This document shows, piece by piece, positions 18,336 through 28,209 of a DNA stretch of 64,000 nt. Below the pieces are notes generated by a model that saw only the letters and a list, made by a program, of their open reading frames with translations, had not been told where the DNA came from and searched no databases. The stretch's first letter is position 1. Each line of letters starts with the position of its first letter. The stretch comes from Nitrosomonas sp. Nm51 (lineage in GTDB: Bacteria; Pseudomonadota; Gammaproteobacteria; Burkholderiales; Nitrosomonadaceae): NCBI RefSeq assembly GCF_900111165.1, contig NZ_FOGH01000002.1, forward strand, positions 62,001-126,000. The letters run 5' to 3'. The position numbers and the translations under genes are program-made.

Positions 18336-19715
18336 ATGTCAGCAAATATGGTAGCACTCGCATATCTGATAGCTTCGGTATTTTTTATACTGGCGCTGAA
18401 GGGTCTAAGCTCGCCGGAATCTGCGCGTCGCGGTAATGTATTCGGTATGCTCGGCATGTTAATCGCCGTTGCAACGACGATGACACTCACCGAAAACTGG
18501 ATGTTGATCATTGGTTGTATCGCCACCGGCGCCGTTATCGGCACCATAATCGCCAAACGGGTGCAAATGACAGCGATGCCAGAACTGGTTGCTTTTATGC
18601 ACTCACTGGTAGGTTTGGCGGCTGTATTCATTGCGATTGCGGCGGTTAATAATCCCGTTTCTTTTGGTTTGCCGGCAGTATTGCCCGCAGGCAGTAAGCT
18701 GGAATTGTTTCTGGGTACATTTATCGGTGCGATGACTTGGTCTGGCTCGGTCATAGCATTCTTGAAGTTATCTGGCCGTATGGGTGGTACGCCTATTATC
18801 TTTAGCGGGCAGCATATGCTGAATCTGTTACTGGCAATCGTGATGGTAGGATTTGGACTTTGGTTTTTCTTCAGTGAAACAACCAATTGGACTGCGTTTA
18901 TCATGATGACAGCAATTGCTTTCCTGCTGGGCTTCCTGATCATCATTCCAATTGGTGGTGCGGATATGCCCGTTGTTATTTCCATGCTCAATTCATATTC
19001 TGGCTGGGCGGCGGCAGGTATCGGCTTTTCACTTGGGAACCCGATGCTGATTATCGCCGGTTCGTTGGTAGGCAGTTCCGGCGCAATACTTTCATACATT
19101 ATGTGTAAGGCGATGAACCGGCCGTTTTTGTCAGTAATATTAGGTGGCTTTGGAAGTGACGGTGGAGCGGCGGTTGTCGATGACGGAACTCAAAAAACCT
19201 ATCGAAGCGGCAGTGCTGACGATGCAGCATTCCTGATGGGCAATGCTGATAGTGTGGTCATCATTCCGGGTTATGGATTGGCTGTTGCGAGGGCGCAGCA
19301 TGCTGTTAAGGAATTGGCTGAAATACTGCACGAAAAGGGTGTAACTGTGCGCTTTGCCATTCATCCAGTTGCCGGACGTATGCCGGGACACATGAATGTA
19401 CTGTTGGCAGAAGCGGAAATACCCTATGAACAGGTATTTGAAATGGAAGAAATCAATAGTGATTTTTCCAATACGGATGTGGTATTGGTGCTCGGTGCCA
19501 ATGACGTGGTGAATCCGGCTGCCAATGTGCCAGGTAGTCCGATTTATGGCATGCCGATCCTTGAAGCACACAAGGCGCGTACTGTTATGGTTGTCAAACG
19601 GAGTATGGGTGTTGGTTATGCTGGATTGGATAATGATCTGTTTTATATGGATAAAACAATGATGATCTTTGGTGATGCGAAAAAAGTGGTAGAAAACATG
19701 GTCAAAACGATCTGA
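18336..19715 (+). CDS. pntB: NAD(P) transhydrogenase, beta subunit
   Basis: A 459-residue subunit. Roughly nine membrane helices (residues about 1-265) are followed by the soluble NADP(H)-binding domain dIII with VIIPGYGLAVARAQHAVKEL, HPVAGRMPGHMNVLLAEA and GANDVVNPAA, all family hallmarks. It begins immediately after the pntAB stop. The hairpin at 19751 ends the operon. Confidence 0.96.
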   Translation: MSANMVALAYLIASVFFILALKGLSSPESARRGNVFGMLGMLIAVATTMTLTENWMLIIGCIATGAVIGTIIAKRVQMTAMPELVAFMHSLVGLAAVFIAIAAVNNPVSFGLPAVLPAGSKLELFLGTFIGAMTWSGSVIAFLKLSGRMGGTPIIFSGQHMLNLLLAIVMVGFGLWFFFSETTNWTAFIMMTAIAFLLGFLIIIPIGGADMPVVISMLNSYSGWAAAGIGFSLGNPMLIIAGSLVGSSGAILSYIMCKAMNRPFLSVILGGFGSDGGAAVVDDGTQKTYRSGSADDAAFLMGNADSVVIIPGYGLAVARAQHAVKELAEILHEKGVTVRFAIHPVAGRMPGHMNVLLAEAEIPYEQVFEMEEINSDFSNTDVVLVLGANDVVNPAANVPGSPIYGMPILEAHKARTVMVVKRSMGVGYAGLDNDLFYMDKTMMIFGDAKKVVENMVKTI

Positions 19716-19750
19716 TTCTCTTTCACACTTTTTCAAATGAACTGTTTGAT

Positions 19751-19790
19751 GCGACAGTATTCATGGAAAATCCATGGTGACTGTCGCTTT
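19751..19790 (+). terminator. Terminator after pntB
   Basis: GCGACAGT pairs with ACTGTCGC (8 bp), with an inner CATGG/CCATG helix, followed by TTTTGGCTTTATT. It lies 36 bases after pntB. Read on the other strand it could also serve the converging EAL gene, but the T tract favours pntB. Confidence 0.8.
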
Positions 19791-19795
19791 TGGCT

Positions 19796-21328
19796 TTATT
19801 TGTCTGGTGAAACCGGCGATGTTGAAATCGAAGAAGCGTTAGCGGTTTTTTGCAGTACTGCCATCAAATTATTTAACGGATAAGGTTTTTCAACACCAAG
19901 CCCTTGCACATAATGGATTCCAATTTCACGTAATTTGGATATTGTTTCTTTATTTTCTACAAGCTCTGCAATTGTTTTTATGTTTAATTGACGCGCAATC
20001 TGGTTAATATTTTTTACCTTTGCGAGGTCGTCGTGCTCGTAAATCATATTGCAGACAATGATGCCGTCAATTTTCAAGAAATCTATTTTTATTTTTTTCA
20101 ATAATTCTACCGACTGAGAATCTTGACTAAAACCGCATAAGGTAACCAGGCATCCTAATTCGCGAATTTTTTCTGTAAAGAACATTGTTTCGATCAAATT
20201 AGACTTCGCGTCTAACTCTTCAATTTCAAAACACAACTGATTTGGCGGAATTTTTGATTTTTGTATTTTATCTTGAATGAACTCGATAAACGTTTTATCA
20301 CATAAAGTATCCTTGGCTACATTCAAGCTAAATACTGTTCTGCATTTTTGTGCATTCTCTGACAGCGTTTTGACGATATAACTTGCAACCCATCGATCAA
20401 GTTGCGGCATCATTTTAAGTTGATCGACGAGCGGCAGGAATGAACCCGGTGGCATTAGATTGTTTTCCTCTTCTGCCATGCGGATCAAAATTTCATATTG
20501 GGTCGGAGACAAGGAATTTGCATCGAGAGGAATAATCTTCTGGCAGTAAAGATAGAATTCTCCGCCTTTTATCGCCTGAATAATCCGATCCGGAGAAATC
20601 CCTGATTGTGCATGCTTTTTTGTTCCCAGCTGTATTTTATCCTTACTGCTGTTTTCTGCCGCTGGCTTACCGGGCTGACCATTCTTCTTGAAAGATAAAC
20701 GATTTTTGTCCTGTGCGCAGGGCGTGTGTAGCGTGTAAAAACCAATCGTTCTGCCTTTACTGTCTATATGAGGAACGTATTGTTCAGTAAAAATATAAGG
20801 AAACCCTTTTGTCGATTTCAAAATGCGCTCTTCATGAACCGTTTTTCCGGAAAGAATGTCTTTGAAATGTTTTTTGATACAGGATGTAAACGCATCATCT
20901 GCAAATTCTTCCAGTAGCTTGCCGTCAATTTGATCCGCCTTTAAACCGAACCATTTGCGAAAAATCCGATTATGGTATTTGCAGCGTTGGTCTGAGTTGA
21001 AATATGCCAGTAGAACAGGGATATTTTCATCGATTATTTGCGATTTTGTTTTAGCTTCTGTTGTTGATTTTTCTGCCCATAAGCGATGTTTGATTTCATT
21101 GGTCAGTCTTTCTTTGTTAGCTGTTAACTGATGAGAATAGCTATGGATTTCTTTTTCCGCATGTATGAATTGTCCAAGCATCATTAAAATAGCAGAAAAT
21201 AAAAAAATCCATAATATAACAGTCCAGGTTATGGCGATATCATCGAAATAAAGGTCGATGGTAATCAGTAGTGTCGCCATAAATAACGCAATACCGGCGG
21301 ATACAAATGGTTTGAAAAAATTTAGCAT
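19796..21328 (-). CDS. Membrane PAS-EAL protein with degenerate EAL catalytic loop
   Basis: 510 residues: two N-terminal membrane helices (about 8-55), a short coiled stretch, a PAS-like domain (about 95-215), a linker, then an EAL domain (about 250-495). The first EAL glutamate (YEILIR), the EIEEL glutamate, the LKID lysine and AELVEN are kept. The loop that should read DDFGTG is instead LCGFSQDS, losing the two aspartates that bind the catalytic metals. It is therefore predicted not to hydrolyse c-di-GMP and may act as a receptor or scaffold. Converges on pntB. Confidence 0.85.
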   Translation of the reverse strand: MLNFFKPFVSAGIALFMATLLITIDLYFDDIAITWTVILWIFLFSAILMMLGQFIHAEKEIHSYSHQLTANKERLTNEIKHRLWAEKSTTEAKTKSQIIDENIPVLLAYFNSDQRCKYHNRIFRKWFGLKADQIDGKLLEEFADDAFTSCIKKHFKDILSGKTVHEERILKSTKGFPYIFTEQYVPHIDSKGRTIGFYTLHTPCAQDKNRLSFKKNGQPGKPAAENSSKDKIQLGTKKHAQSGISPDRIIQAIKGGEFYLYCQKIIPLDANSLSPTQYEILIRMAEEENNLMPPGSFLPLVDQLKMMPQLDRWVASYIVKTLSENAQKCRTVFSLNVAKDTLCDKTFIEFIQDKIQKSKIPPNQLCFEIEELDAKSNLIETMFFTEKIRELGCLVTLCGFSQDSQSVELLKKIKIDFLKIDGIIVCNMIYEHDDLAKVKNINQIARQLNIKTIAELVENKETISKLREIGIHYVQGLGVEKPYPLNNLMAVLQKTANASSISTSPVSPDK

Positions 21329-21380
21329 AGATTAGGTAGTTTTCGTGTTATATACAGATGTGATTAAACTCAGTACAAAA

Positions 21381-22430
21381 TCATGTCTGATTAACGGCAT
21401 AAAACGACAATGGTTTTGTAGTTGCCCAGAATTTCCACAGATTGTTGCGTGTGACTTCAAAATTGTGAGTAGTATTTTCATTTGTCGTTGAAATTTTAAG
21501 CGTATTGATCTGATTATTTTTCAGTGCTGTATATAACGGCGTAAACCAGGTTTTCTCCAGCTTTATTAAGTTTTCGCGCCATGCCAAAACATTATTGTAT
21601 TTGTCATTATTTAATAAAGAGTCGAGAATAACAAGATGCTGATCTCTGTGACTACGTTCTTCTAGCCATTGTGTAGAATTGTCTGGCAGTCGCTCGTGCG
21701 GTGTATGGCTGAAATCGGCCAGGGCATGTGAAAAAGTTTCATTACTCCATATTTTTGAATAAGAAGAACGTATAAACTGTGGCAGATGACCGCCGCCCCA
21801 AAACCAAACGCTATTAATGACTATTTGATTACGTGCTGCACGTTTCTGATTAAGCGGATGATCATGTAATAACATTTGAATTTCATTAAATAGTTTGCGC
21901 CATTGAAGACTGTCTTTTCCGGTTGGCAAAAGATTGTTGATGTTTTGACATGTTACGGAACTGAGTGTGTGTGTGTGTAAATCGGGCCTTTTTTTTAACC
22001 GGATATACCATCGAAACGGGTGGTACGGAAAAAATGTAAACAATTCATCATTTAGGCATTGATTAATTGCGTTGGTATATCGCTCCGCCTCATCTTGGGA
22101 GAGTTCAAGGACATGGCTATCGGCCAGCATAATATGATTTTGCTCAACGCGTAAGTGAACCGGGTCGGCGCGCAACCAGTAATATTCGTTTAAGGTTGCA
22201 GTCTGACTATGGTTTTCAGCCTGTAGCATGATCGGCGCGACAGGCCAGTCAAGTTGTTTCTCAATATTGAATGACTGACACAGCCATGCGCTGAAGTCCG
22301 TTGCTTGCGCCGCACTGTTTTTGCTTTTTGCTAAAAGCTTTTCAAGTGATGGCAGATGAAGATCTTGATAAACTTCGGGAAGGGTTGTGTCCGACCAGAA
22401 TAAGGATGGAATGTAAAGGTGTAAATTCAT
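21381..22430 (-). CDS. RpfE/COG4255-like protein, function unclear
   Basis: A 349-residue protein without signal peptide or membrane segments. It opens MNLHLYIPSLFWSD, has many Trp and His residues and the central VINSVWFWGGGHLP motif seen in the uncharacterised proteobacterial family sometimes called RpfE or, loosely, phosphoglycerate-mutase-like regulatory protein. I assign it to that family from memory of the overall pattern, not from a search. It is read in the same direction as the EAL gene, with a gap of about 50 bases, so the two may be co-transcribed. Confidence 0.5.
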   Translation of the reverse strand: MNLHLYIPSLFWSDTTLPEVYQDLHLPSLEKLLAKSKNSAAQATDFSAWLCQSFNIEKQLDWPVAPIMLQAENHSQTATLNEYYWLRADPVHLRVEQNHIMLADSHVLELSQDEAERYTNAINQCLNDELFTFFPYHPFRWYIRLKKRPDLHTHTLSSVTCQNINNLLPTGKDSLQWRKLFNEIQMLLHDHPLNQKRAARNQIVINSVWFWGGGHLPQFIRSSYSKIWSNETFSHALADFSHTPHERLPDNSTQWLEERSHRDQHLVILDSLLNNDKYNNVLAWRENLIKLEKTWFTPLYTALKNNQINTLKISTTNENTTHNFEVTRNNLWKFWATTKPLSFYAVNQT

Positions 22431-22567
22431 AGCGTATTCAAAATGAAATGAGAAAGAATGCGGGTACTATAATGCTTTATAATTGTTTAAAAGGAAATTG
22501 AATATCAATCCGGTTCTTGAACATTTATGAATGTATAGAATTAATTCAAAAATGATGAATGTAATAT

Positions 22568-23047
22568 ATGGTAAAAGGGTTTATCAGTGTACTGGTAATC
22601 TGGGTAATTATTTTTGCTGTCGCTTATATTTACTTTGATACTAGGCTTGAACATAGAGTTTCAGTTGCCAGAGAGTATCAGGAAAATGGGGCAGTGATTA
22701 TTCCCAGATCATGGGACGGGCATTACTACGTACAGGGCTCTATAAATGGTTTTCCAATTAAATTCATGATTGATACCGGCGCAAGTGTTGTATCCGTGGG
22801 CAAACAATTTGCTCAGCTGGCAGATTTGCCAAAAGGAAGGCCTGCAAGTTTTGCTACAGCCGGTGGAGTTGTGCAGGGAGAAATGGTTTTTAATCAAATC
22901 ATAGAGGCCGGCGGTATAGTGATAAATGGTTTGCAAGTCTCTGTTGGATTACACGGTGATGTAGCATTGCTTGGCCAAAATTTTCTACGCAGAATAGATG
23001 TAATCCAGTCCAACGACACAATGATACTGCGGGTCAGGACTGAATAA
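22568..23047 (+). CDS. Membrane-anchored retropepsin-like aspartic protease (clan AA, TIGR02281 type)
   Basis: A 159-residue protein with one N-terminal membrane helix (about 4-24) and a periplasmic retropepsin domain. FMIDTGASVVSVG holds the catalytic DTGA triad, and HGDVALLGQNFLRRIDV is the typical C-terminal half. It would dimerise to make an active site. It diverges from the RpfE-like gene. This is the second retropepsin-type protein in the window (see 12713) but from a different family. Confidence 0.85.
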   Translation: MVKGFISVLVIWVIIFAVAYIYFDTRLEHRVSVAREYQENGAVIIPRSWDGHYYVQGSINGFPIKFMIDTGASVVSVGKQFAQLADLPKGRPASFATAGGVVQGEMVFNQIIEAGGIVINGLQVSVGLHGDVALLGQNFLRRIDVIQSNDTMILRVRTE

Positions 23048-23266
23048 TTTTTTGGTTTCAGGCCATATGTTTAAATGTATATGTAAATTATATAGATAGA
23101 GAGTTTTTGTTATGTAATTGATAAAAATTCCGTTGATGACAACTTGTTAAAATGATTGAATTATCAAAATGCGGTTACAATAAAATCGAATGAAGTAAGC
23201 GGTTGTATCTTAGCGCATATACATGAATTGTTTAATTTGAATATAAATGGCTATTTTGGAGATACG

Positions 23267-24520
23267 ATGTATCAGCATATCAAAACGCCTGATGATGGCG
23301 AAAAAATACAAATAAATAAAGATGATCAGACGCTGCACGTGCCAGATAACCCCATTATCCCCTATATTGAAGGCGACGGAATTGGCATGGATATCACACC
23401 CGTGATGCAGAAAGTGGTCAATGCTGCCGTCGCGAAAGCCTACAATAACCAACGAAAAATAGCCTGGATGGAGATTTACGCCGGCGAGAAATCAACGCGG
23501 ATATATGGCCAGGATGTCTGGTTGCCGGATGAAACACTGGCTGCTGCAAAAGAATATGTGGTTTCGATCAAGGGGCCATTGACAACACCGGTGGGAGGCG
23601 GTATCCGTTCCATTAATGTCGCGTTACGCCAGGAACTGGATCTTTATGTCTGTCTGAGGCCCGTCAGATATTTTAAAGGTGTTCCAAGTCCGCTTAAAAA
23701 TCCCGAAAAAACAGATATGATAATTTTCAGGGAGAATTCAGAGGATATTTATGCCGGCGTCGAGTGGGAGGCTGAGTCCGCTGAGGCCAAAAAAGTCATC
23801 AATTTTCTGACCCAGGAAATGGAGGTTAAGAAAATTCGTTTTCCAAATACATCGGCTATCGGTATTAAACCGATATCGAAAGAAGGTACGGAGCGTTTTG
23901 TAAGAAAAGCAATTCAATATGCCATCGACAATCAAAGAAAATCTGTAACCTTCGTGCACAAAGGCAATATTATGAAATTTACCGAAGGTGCATTTAAAAG
24001 CTGGGGTTATGCGCTGGCTGAGCAAGAATTTGGTGCGGCGCCATTAGATGGCGGTCCCTGGATGCAATTGCCTCAGGAAAGAGGCAATGTCATCATCAAG
24101 GATGTTATTGCCGATGCTTTTTTGCAGCAGATTCTGCTGCGTCCAGAAGAATATGATGTCGTAACGACGATGAACCTGAATGGCGATTATATTTCGGATG
24201 CGCTGGCAGCGCAGGTTGGCGGCATTGGTATTGCGCCCGGGGCGAATTTAAGCGATTCAGTGGCCATTTTCGAAGCAACACATGGTACTGCTCCAAAATA
24301 TGCGGGTAAGGATCAGGTTAATCCAGGATCCATTATTTTGTCGGCAGAAATGATGTTAAGACATCTGGGATGGGCTGAAGCGGCTGATATGATTATTCGT
24401 GCAATGGAAGGTGCCGTCAAAGACAAAATTGTGACCTATGATTTTGCCAGGTCAATGCCCGATGCGCAAAAAGTGTCTTGCTCAAGATTTGGCGAAGCGT
24501 TGATAGAACGATTGTGCTAG
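23267..24520 (+). CDS. icd: Isocitrate dehydrogenase, NADP-dependent
   Basis: A 417-residue TCA-cycle enzyme making 2-oxoglutarate, equal in length to the Escherichia coli protein. [13 protein letters not shown] opens the fold, [16 protein letters not shown] carries the substrate-binding serine, and [28 protein letters not shown] the metal-binding aspartates. The frame is open back to 23156, but ATG 23267 has TTTTGGAG 6-10 bases upstream and gives the family N-terminus, so it is chosen. A leader of about 200 AT-rich bases precedes it. It is a single gene. Confidence 0.96.
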   Translation: MYQHIKTPDDGEKIQINKDDQTLHVPDNPIIPYIEGDGIGMDITPVMQKVVNAAVAKAYNNQRKIAWMEIYAGEKSTRIYGQDVWLPDETLAAAKEYVVSIKGPLTTPVGGGIRSINVALRQELDLYVCLRPVRYFKGVPSPLKNPEKTDMIIFRENSEDIYAGVEWEAESAEAKKVINFLTQEMEVKKIRFPNTSAIGIKPISKEGTERFVRKAIQYAIDNQRKSVTFVHKGNIMKFTEGAFKSWGYALAEQEFGAAPLDGGPWMQLPQERGNVIIKDVIADAFLQQILLRPEEYDVVTTMNLNGDYISDALAAQVGGIGIAPGANLSDSVAIFEATHGTAPKYAGKDQVNPGSIILSAEMMLRHLGWAEAADMIIRAMEGAVKDKIVTYDFARSMPDAQKVSCSRFGEALIERLC

Positions 24521-24908
24521 TCTCTCTATCCATATGATACTGCCGGATGCAGTAAGCTGTCAGTCAGAATGTTTGGCAAGGCGTGCTTGCAGGAAGTCGC
24601 CGTTCTTATTGTCAAAAGGCGTAGCGCTAACGCAGACTATGGGCGCTGACAAGTTCACCACAGCAGTGGGCTACCATGGTGTCCTGCAACTTGCGTTACA
24701 GTATTTAAAAGGGCATTACCCTTTCCTGCAGATGAAAAGATTAGATATAGTGATCGGGAGCATTAAAAATAATGCATCAAAAAACCCCTTGCTGAATGAA
24801 TCAGTCAAGGGGAGATGCATTTATCATTAATTAATTTTGTATCTGATCTTATTGTGGCCTGGCTTGCGACGCGGTGCCAATAATTTATACAAATGAACAG
24901 TTTATAGT
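24521..24908. other. Intergenic stretch between icd and the cold-shock gene
   Basis: Contains the terminator of the minus-strand cold-shock gene (24778-24812) and otherwise nothing recognised. A 98-codon plus-strand frame (24534-24830) runs through the terminator and lacks a ribosome site, so it is not treated as a gene. Confidence 0.5.
24778..24812 (-). terminator. Terminator of the cold-shock gene
   Basis: On the minus strand CCCCTTG pairs with CAAGGGG, extended inside by CTGA/TCAG around a bulge, and is followed directly by six T residues. It lies about 100 bases beyond the cold-shock stop. Confidence 0.85.
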
Positions 24909-25112
24909 TTATGTTGATTGAATATTTGCTGCTTGTTTTCCTTTAGGCCCCTGAGTAACGTCAAAACTTACTTTCTGGCCTTCTTTGAGCGTTTTAAATC
25001 CAGACATGTTAATGGCCGAGAAGTGGGCAAACAAATCCTCACTGCCATCGTCAGGAGTAATAAAGCCAAAACCTTTAGAATCATTAAACCATTTTACTGT
25101 ACCTGTTGCCAT
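24909..25112 (-). CDS. cspA: Cold-shock-domain RNA chaperone
   Basis: A 67-residue protein consisting of one cold-shock domain, with RNP1 KGFGFITP and RNP2 LFAHFSAI, binding single-stranded RNA/DNA. Length and sequence fit CspA/CspE-type proteins; the exact paralogue cannot be told, so the symbol is generic. AGGAAGTAG precedes the ATG. A leader of about 115 bases is predicted (see promoter at 25235), in keeping with post-transcriptional control known for this family. Confidence 0.93.
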   Translation of the reverse strand: MATGTVKWFNDSKGFGFITPDDGSEDLFAHFSAINMSGFKTLKEGQKVSFDVTQGPKGKQAANIQST

Positions 25113-25234
25113 TTCTACTTCCTATAATACGTTTAAGAAAAACTGGGCCGGAAACCCTAATACTATTTGAATTTCAAGGCCGCAAACGGCTAACTGGGGT
25201 ACCGCCGAGAACTTGAAGCCAAACACGAGATAGA

Positions 25235-25263
25235 GTTTTACGCAAAACGGAGGCTTAAGTCAA
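25235..25263 (-). promoter_or_regulatory. Candidate sigma-70 promoter of the cold-shock gene
   Basis: On the minus strand TTGACT and TAAAAC are separated by 17 bases, placing the transcript start near 25228 and giving a leader of roughly 115 bases. The -35 is good and the -10 moderate. The rest of 25113-25422 holds nothing else recognised except the upstream region of clpS. Confidence 0.4.
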
Positions 25264-25422
25264 GCGGTTACAGCATTTTTATAAATTTACGCAAGATTAT
25301 TTATCTAAGCCACTTGAAAAAAATGTCGTAATCGTCAACTATTATGAAGTGAGGGGAAAGAGGATATTGGCTGTTTAACGATTACTGATTAAAATTGTCA
25401 GGAAATTGTTAGGGAGCTTGTC

Positions 25423-25731
25423 ATGACGGAAAAGGATCTGGAAACCGTTATAAATACTAAGGGAGAGAATGAAATCAAAGTTCCTCCGATGTATAAGATT
25501 TTGTTGTTAAATGATGACTTTACACCAATGGATTTTGTAGTTGAGGTATTAAGATTGTTTTTTTCGATGGATCTGGAACAGGCTACTCAAGTTATGCTAG
25601 AGATTCATACCGAGGGTGCGGCTGTTTGCGGTGTGTATCCAAGCGATATTGCCAGCACTAAGGTTAATCAGGTTATTGAATTTGCACGTAGTAATCAACA
25701 TCCGCTAAGATGTGTGATGGAGGAAAATTAA
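25423..25731 (+). CDS. clpS: ClpA adaptor ClpS
   Basis: A 102-residue adaptor delivering N-end-rule substrates to Clp[25 protein letters not shown], the conserved start of the folded domain, is followed by [23 protein letters not shown]. The acidic flexible N-terminus (about 25 residues) that enters ClpA is present. TAGGGAG precedes the ATG. The stop is one base from the clpA start region, so the pair is an operon. Confidence 0.97.
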   Translation: MTEKDLETVINTKGENEIKVPPMYKILLLNDDFTPMDFVVEVLRLFFSMDLEQATQVMLEIHTEGAAVCGVYPSDIASTKVNQVIEFARSNQHPLRCVMEEN

Positions 25732-25732
25732 G

Positions 25733-28006
25733 ATGATTGCTCCGGATTTAGAAGTGAGCTTACACATGGCTTTTGTTGAATCCAGACAAAAGCGACATGA
25801 ATTTATTACAGTGGAGCATTTGTTACTGGCAATGCTGGACAACGCCAGTGCAGCAGAGGTATTGAATGCCTGTTTGGTTGATCTGGAAGATTTGCGTGCA
25901 ATATTAATCGATCATATTTCGCGGCATACTCCCATTATCAGCAGTGATTCTGAAGTAGATACACAACCTACCTTGGGATTTCAGCGCGTAATTCAAAGGG
26001 CTATTTTACATGTTCAGTCTTCCGGCAAAAAAGAAGTAACGGGTGCGAATGTTCTTGTTGCAATTTTTGGCGAAAAAGACTCACATGCTGTTTATTATCT
26101 GCAACAACGTGGCGTTACCCGGCTCGATGTGGTGAATTATATTTCTCACAATATTCGAAAAACACCGCTGGAGAGCGAAAACAAAACTGCGGTAGAGAAT
26201 GAACAGGAGCAAGGTCAGCAGGATCAGGGACCAGCTGGTAATAATAACATGCTGGAAAATTATACGGTGAACCTGAATGTACTTGCACTGACGAATAAAA
26301 TCGATCCTTTGATTGGCCGTGATCAGGAAATTGAACGCGTTATTCAGACATTATGCCGCAGACGTAAAAATAACCCGCTGCTGGTTGGTGAAGCGGGCGT
26401 CGGTAAGACAGCCATAGCAGAAGGGCTGGCCAAGCGAATAGTCGAGGGTGATGTACCCGGTCTGCTGGCTAACCACCAAATCTACGCACTTGATATGGGT
26501 TCATTACTTGCTGGCACTAAATATCGCGGTGATTTCGAGCAACGGTTGAAAGCAGTGCTCAAGCAGTTGACAGACAATAACGATACGATACTTTTTGTCG
26601 ATGAAATTCATACTTTAATTGGTGCTGGTGCCGCTTCCGGAGGTGTTCTGGATGCATCAAATCTGCTGAAACCGGTACTGAGTTCAGGGCAACTGCGTTG
26701 CATCGGAGCAACAACATATACAGAGTTTCGCGGTATCTTTGAGAAAGATCACGCACTGTCGCGGCGTTTTCAGCCGATTGACGTTAATGAGCCCAGTGTA
26801 AATGAAACGGTAGCAATTCTGCGCGGCTTAAAGTCGCGTTATGAATTGCATCATGACGTCAAATATACCAACAGTGCGCTTAGTTTGGCGGCGGAATTGT
26901 CTGAACGCTATATTAACGACAGACATTTGCCGGATAAAGCAATTGATGTAATAGATGAGGCTGGCGCCGTTCAGCGGATCATGCCGAAATCGAAAAAACG
27001 CAAGGTCATCGGCAAGACCGAGATTGAAAACGTTGTGGCCAAAATTGCACGTATTCCGCCTCAGAATATTTCGGCAAATGATCGCAACCGGCTGAAGACG
27101 CTGGAGCGCGATATGAAAGCAGTCGTGTTCGGTCAGGATAAGGCGATCAGTTCGTTGTGCGCTGCAATTAAAATGTCCAGAAGCGGTTTAGGCAATCCGC
27201 GCAAACCGGTAGGTTCGTTTCTGTTTTCAGGCCCGACCGGTGTCGGTAAAACAGAAGTTGCACGGCAGCTTGCTTATACGTTGGGTATTCAATTGCATCG
27301 TTTCGACATGTCAGAATATATGGAGCGGCATGCCGTGTCCCGCTTGATCGGCGCGCCGCCAGGCTATGTCGGCTTTGATCAGGGCGGGTTATTAACCGAA
27401 ACGGTGGTCAAGCATCCGTATTCCGTGTTGCTGCTCGACGAAATTGAAAAAGCGCATACGGACATATTCAATATTCTGTTGCAAGTTCTGGATTATGGCA
27501 CGCTGACGGATAACAATGGCCGTAAAGCGGATTTCCGCAATGTCATCATTATCATGACAACAAATGCCGGTGCCGAGTCACTGACGAAAACAACGATTGG
27601 TTTTACCAAACCGGCACATGCCGGCGATGAAATGGCAGAAATCAAACGCCTGTTCACACCGGAATTCAGAAATCGTATTGACGCCATCATTTCATTCTTG
27701 GCGTTGAATGAAGATGTCATCTTGCAGGTTACCGATAAATTCCTGATGCAGCTGGAAGCACAGTTACAAGAGAAAAAGGTGGAAACAACATTCACTGAAC
27801 GTTTGTGTAAATTTCTTGCAAAAAACGGTTTTGACCCGCTTATGGGTGCCCGGCCAATGGAACGCCTTATTCAGGATACCATACGCAGGGCGCTGGCGGA
27901 TGAACTACTGTTTGGCCGTCTGATAAATGGCGGCAAGGTGACCGTAGACATTGATCATAGCGATAAGATTCAACTTGTTTTTGAGGAAGAAGCTGTAGAA
28001 GCATAG
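25733..28006 (+). CDS. clpA: ATP-dependent Clp protease ATP-binding subunit ClpA
   Basis: A 757-residue unfoldase with the usual layout: N-terminal Clp repeat domain (1-145), AAA1 with [16 protein letters not shown]2 with [13 protein letters not shown], and the ClpP-binding C-terminal part. There is no ClpB-type middle coiled coil. It feeds ClpP, which is not in this window. A hairpin with seven T residues lies 37 bases after the stop. Confidence 0.97.
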   Translation: MIAPDLEVSLHMAFVESRQKRHEFITVEHLLLAMLDNASAAEVLNACLVDLEDLRAILIDHISRHTPIISSDSEVDTQPTLGFQRVIQRAILHVQSSGKKEVTGANVLVAIFGEKDSHAVYYLQQRGVTRLDVVNYISHNIRKTPLESENKTAVENEQEQGQQDQGPAGNNNMLENYTVNLNVLALTNKIDPLIGRDQEIERVIQTLCRRRKNNPLLVGEAGVGKTAIAEGLAKRIVEGDVPGLLANHQIYALDMGSLLAGTKYRGDFEQRLKAVLKQLTDNNDTILFVDEIHTLIGAGAASGGVLDASNLLKPVLSSGQLRCIGATTYTEFRGIFEKDHALSRRFQPIDVNEPSVNETVAILRGLKSRYELHHDVKYTNSALSLAAELSERYINDRHLPDKAIDVIDEAGAVQRIMPKSKKRKVIGKTEIENVVAKIARIPPQNISANDRNRLKTLERDMKAVVFGQDKAISSLCAAIKMSRSGLGNPRKPVGSFLFSGPTGVGKTEVARQLAYTLGIQLHRFDMSEYMERHAVSRLIGAPPGYVGFDQGGLLTETVVKHPYSVLLLDEIEKAHTDIFNILLQVLDYGTLTDNNGRKADFRNVIIIMTTNAGAESLTKTTIGFTKPAHAGDEMAEIKRLFTPEFRNRIDAIISFLALNEDVILQVTDKFLMQLEAQLQEKKVETTFTERLCKFLAKNGFDPLMGARPMERLIQDTIRRALADELLFGRLINGGKVTVDIDHSDKIQLVFEEEAVEA

Positions 28007-28042
28007 AATGGCACGTTCAACATATCCGTGACAATCTGTGTT

Positions 28043-28067
28043 GTGGCTTGCTTTTGCCACTTTTTTT
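28043..28067 (+). terminator. Terminator after clpA
   Basis: GTGGC pairs with GCCAC around TTGCTTTT, followed by TTTTTTT. The stem is short but the T tract is ideal. It overlaps the furthest upstream possible start of the next frame, which argues for a later start there. Confidence 0.75.
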
Positions 28068-28209
28068 GCTCTTTGTGCCGGTCTCGACAATGTTCTTGAG
28101 CGGCATTTTGACGCCACGAAGGGCAATGTGCTGTTTCCTGATTCCTTTTTCAATTCCTTCTAATGTGAACCCGATAATTTCCCATTCAACTGTCCAGCAT
28201 TCCGAAGTC

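Noticed and set aside
24534-24830. 98-codon frame downstream of icd
   Set aside because: No ribosome site, no recognisable motif, and it passes through the terminator of the cold-shock gene.
28048-28209. Extension of the TRAP binding protein upstream of 28210
   Set aside because: Overlaps the clpA terminator and would put a long extra segment before the signal peptide.
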